From positions 27,460-49,940 of the IMG/VR virus record IMGVR_UViG_3300002460_000040: 22,481 nucleotides of DNA; one strand, written 5' to 3'. Position 1 is the first letter of the stretch, and every line of letters starts with the position of its first letter. A model generated the notes under the pieces. The model did not search any database. It had not been told where the DNA came from and saw nothing but the letters and a program-made list of their open reading frames with translations. A program made the translations under genes and the position numbers. Of the stretch, positions 20,072 to 22,481 are shown piece after piece. Source of the stretch: a virus.

Positions 20072-21304
20072 ATGCGACCTGTCATTGAACGTTGGGCCGA
20101 ATCTGTACGGCAATATGATCTTGGAGATATAGGCCGGCCAAATCGATTTATCATGGATGCTCAGGTCGGTCCTATGAATTTTCGAGATACAGGCGGTCCC
20201 TGGCAAGCCATTGACGAAAAAATTTCAGACCCCGATGGCGAAACATTTTCTGCCCGATTCTCCAAACTGCCTTATATTTTTCGTATAGGCGAAGATTCAC
20301 ACCGGCGGTTTTATCCTGACCGCAATAATGATCAAGCATGGATTCAATTCGAGAAATTTTTTCCTAATATGGGAACACCAATTAAAAACGGTAATGTCTG
20401 GACGTGGGATTTTACCCATATTTCCATATCCCTTGAAATTCAGTTTCTTGGCGTCAAATTGAGTTTTATCCTTAAAGACACCCTAGCGCCCAACTCATTA
20501 TCAATTCCATTTACAATGAAAGGACTTGTTCGACAAGGCGCATTCCTTCTGTTATCCGGCATTCCTGTAGTCCTTCTGCGGCGTCCTTTGGCTATAGATT
20601 CGGCAGGAACGGAGCGAGCATTAAACGTGTCTTTTGGAGCAGGAACCGTACAATTAAATTTAGATACGGCTAGTCTTGTTTATCCCATTGTTATTGATCC
20701 GACTCTTGACCTAACCCCAGAAGTAAGCGGAGATGACGGTCATTGGCGTACTAACGGATCGCTTTTTGAAAATAATACAACTGCTTGCCTATTTGGCCGC
20801 ACTTCAAATTTGCCTATTAATTCATGGTTCAGATATACCGGAGTCGGCGGATTAACCGGATCAACTATCAATGTTTCCTATATGCAGTTATATGGTTATG
20901 CAACTGGCGGCGCGCCTGAAGCCTATATAGACGCCGATGATTCAGAGGCACCTGTCGCTCCAACTTCAGCGGCTGATGCAAATACTAAAGCTCACACGAC
21001 GGCGAACGTTCGATGGGATGGCGCTTTAACTGTCGGCGTATATAATGATAGTCCGAGTATAAACACCATCATTCAAGAAATTGCGGACAGTTATGATCCG
21101 GCAGTTATTCAAATATTAATCATGGGCGAAGGTGTGGGTGATGCCTCCTATAATCAAGTACGGACGATAGATAATGGGACCCTTTTCCCAAAACTTCACA
21201 TTGAATATACAGCGGGCGGCCTTACTGTTGGCGAAATGATGACGTCTCGGCATATCGGTCAAATTGATCCGGTTCTAAAAAATTATGAAGTGGTGAGTTA
21301 TTGA
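20072..21304 (+). CDS. Virion structural protein, probably fibre or tail-associated (DNRLRE-like C-terminus)
   Basis: GGTGGA precedes ATG 20072. The 410-residue protein has an N-terminal part with RWAESVRQYDLGDIGRPNRF, FRDTGGPWQAIDEKI and an AWIQFE segment, a hydrophobic beta-rich middle (TWDFTHISISLEIQFLGVKL), the marker LVYPIVIDPTLDLTPEVSGD at about residues 206-225, and a C-terminal sandwich-like part (STINVSYMQLYGYATGGAPE, SINTIIQEIADSYD, FPKLHIEYTAG). 'YPIVIDPT' followed by a sandwich domain of this kind is common in large phage and prophage surface proteins (DNRLRE-like). The end, VGEMMTSRHIGQIDP, reads into the next gene, whose ATG overlaps its stop. Structural role likely; exact position on the virion unknown. 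Confidence 0.6.
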   Translation: MRPVIERWAESVRQYDLGDIGRPNRFIMDAQVGPMNFRDTGGPWQAIDEKISDPDGETFSARFSKLPYIFRIGEDSHRRFYPDRNNDQAWIQFEKFFPNMGTPIKNGNVWTWDFTHISISLEIQFLGVKLSFILKDTLAPNSLSIPFTMKGLVRQGAFLLLSGIPVVLLRRPLAIDSAGTERALNVSFGAGTVQLNLDTASLVYPIVIDPTLDLTPEVSGDDGHWRTNGSLFENNTTACLFGRTSNLPINSWFRYTGVGGLTGSTINVSYMQLYGYATGGAPEAYIDADDSEAPVAPTSAADANTKAHTTANVRWDGALTVGVYNDSPSINTIIQEIADSYDPAVIQILIMGEGVGDASYNQVRTIDNGTLFPKLHIEYTAGGLTVGEMMTSRHIGQIDPVLKNYEVVSY

Positions 21305-22481
21305 TGTCTAATTATTATTTTTATCAATATCCCATAGAAACGAAAGTTTATTCGACCGAAGGCGAAAGGATCACACCGGATAAATGGGGTCCGAATGAAC
21401 CGCATGTTGTCAGGCCACCTCGATTTCGGAAAGCTGTCTTTGCCGTTTCCCTCTTTTTTGTCGCAACAGCAACAATCCCGGCTCCTGCAATGGATTCTTG
21501 GGTCCAGCCGACAAATGAGCCGATATTTGATATCCAACGCCGTCAAGATTCTTATCCAGCTTCTTTCTGGATTCAATATCAGACATTAGAGATTCCAACC
21601 GTCGATAGATGGGTTCGGCCTCTTTCAGAACCATTATTTGATTCGATCCGGCGTCAAGATTCATATCCATCTTCATTTTATATCGAAAAAGAGACATTGC
21701 CAGCTTCCTCCTTAGATGGTTGGGGGATTCAACAAGCTCAACCCATATTCAAGAAAAAACCGAATCCGGCGCAAGAACCTTCTTATAGTTTTGAGGCGAT
21801 TTTTGAAGAAGAAATTACGATTGATAAATGGTTCGTTAAGCCGGGCGATCCGCACCTTCCATTAAGAAATCCTAATGTTGGACCGGCATTTTTCATTGAT
21901 GATTTGGCGCTCATGCAATTGGAAACGCCTCAATTGGATAAATGGATCGGCCACCATTCAATCCCTGTATGGGATTTGCCGCGTAGACAATGGCTGTATC
22001 CTTTCGCGGACCAGGATCGAACGGCTATGTTGGAAGCAGGCGGCGCCGAACCGATGGTTTGGTGGATGGAAAATTTCGTTCCCGTTCTTCCTTTTCCAAG
22101 ACCGGCATGGTTCAAGCCATTTCATCTTGATCCGGTTATTTTCGGCGTTTCTGAAGGATTTGAAGATTTAGTTGAATTCGATTCATATTTAGGATTTTCA
22201 AGTAGACAGATTTCGAATGAGATAGGGAAACATCGAGAAAGAACGTTCATCAGTTATCTCAATAATGAAATTCATAAAGGAGATGTAGGTACTAAATTTT
22301 TGTCGACGATCCAGGACAATGATGTCATCGTGGATATATCGGGAGCAATAAGCAAACAGCTTCTATTCCAGAAACCGGACGGCACGAACATAACCCAAAC
22401 GGCGTTATTTGATACCAATGGAACGGATGGAAAAATTTATTATACGACTGCAAGCGGAGATTTGAATGTTATCGGCAGATG
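21304..22481 (+). CDS. Large fibre/tail-type protein with six W-containing repeats and a BppU-like domain (3' end outside window)
   Basis: ATG 21304 overlaps the preceding stop (TGATG), and the frame stays open for 392 codons to the window end. Residues 26-251 consist of six units of 36-40 residues, each starting D-x-W (DKW, DSW, DRW, DGW, DKW, DKW); the second and third are most alike, sharing RRQDSYP(A/S)SF(W/Y)I. From residue 326, GDVGTKFLSTIQDNDVIVDI and KQLLFQKPDGTNITQTALFD form the beta-sandwich found at the N-terminus of BppU-type baseplate and receptor-binding proteins. A fibre or baseplate component reaching past the window is likely. The hydrophobic run in the first unit (AVFAVSLFFVATATIPA) fits the repeat pattern and is not clearly a membrane helix. 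Confidence 0.65.
   Translation, partial: MSNYYFYQYPIETKVYSTEGERITPDKWGPNEPHVVRPPRFRKAVFAVSLFFVATATIPAPAMDSWVQPTNEPIFDIQRRQDSYPASFWIQYQTLEIPTVDRWVRPLSEPLFDSIRRQDSYPSSFYIEKETLPASSLDGWGIQQAQPIFKKKPNPAQEPSYSFEAIFEEEITIDKWFVKPGDPHLPLRNPNVGPAFFIDDLALMQLETPQLDKWIGHHSIPVWDLPRRQWLYPFADQDRTAMLEAGGAEPMVWWMENFVPVLPFPRPAWFKPFHLDPVIFGVSEGFEDLVEFDSYLGFSSRQISNEIGKHRERTFISYLNNEIHKGDVGTKFLSTIQDNDVIVDISGAISKQLLFQKPDGTNITQTALFDTNGTDGKIYYTTASGDLNVIGR
21379..22056 (+). repeat. Six degenerate ~111-bp tandem coding repeats
   Basis: The units are 21379-21492, 21493-21603, 21604-21714, 21715-21822, 21823-21936 and 21937-22056, each encoding 36-40 residues that begin D-x-W and usually contain a P-(I/L/V)-(F/W) element about ten residues on. 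The second and third units still share DNA identity (CGTCAAGATTC(T/A)TATCCA in both), so they are the youngest duplicates. Confidence 0.7.

Noticed and set aside
21875-22171. 98-codon + frame and nearby - strand frames inside the W-repeat region
   Set aside because: Alternative frames of the continuous 392-codon ORF starting at 21304.

Overview
The window is a stretch of a tailed-phage (Caudoviricetes) genome or prophage from an unidentified bacterium. All supported genes lie on the + strand and are packed tightly, many with ATGA- or GTGA-type stop/start overlaps, and they use the standard bacterial code (TAA, TAG and TGA all end genes). I cannot name the host. Most of the window is fairly AT-rich (for example 37% G+C in 2101-2160), but the first gene is not (60% in 1-120). 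No integrase, lysis gene, tRNA, CRISPR array or transposase is visible.

Layout. 1-291 is the C-terminal end of a P4-type primase/helicase. 292-964 is a repeat-rich control region: three pairs of CGTCAC boxes spaced by one helical turn, a GC-rich perfect hairpin, an operator-like palindrome, an ATTGAAGA array, and perhaps a 51-residue membrane protein. 965-8411 holds a ParB-methyltransferase fusion, the two terminase subunits, the portal, a MuF-type head morphogenesis protein split in two by a 21-bp tandem repeat, a GDP-mannose 4,6-dehydratase-like enzyme and a small protein, ending at a hairpin terminator (8442-8477). 8503-15368 is the capsid module: protease/scaffold fusion, decoration-like protein, an array of 10-bp phased repeats, two tandem DUF115/MptE-like proteins, a Mu gpT-type major capsid protein and three small unknown proteins. 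15365-18932 is an overlapping trio: CMP-sugar synthetase, B12-binding radical SAM enzyme and sialidase-like Asp-box protein. 18910-22481 returns to virion proteins: a small structural protein, two zinc-ribbon proteins, a fibre-like protein and a large open-ended protein with six W-containing repeats followed by a BppU-like domain.

Most interesting content. Six genes of apparent sugar or surface chemistry (7240-8214, 11334-13215, 15365-18932) are interleaved with head and tail genes instead of sitting together as a separate cargo island. DUF115 proteins include the Maf family, which transfers CMP-activated nonulosonic acids to flagellin. A CMP-nonulosonate-type synthetase and a sialidase-like protein in the same late operon therefore suggest that the phage activates, attaches and trims nonulosonic acids on its own particle or on the host surface. 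This is inference from domains and gene order. A second theme is a set of short repeat arrays with 10-11 bp periodicity at three places.
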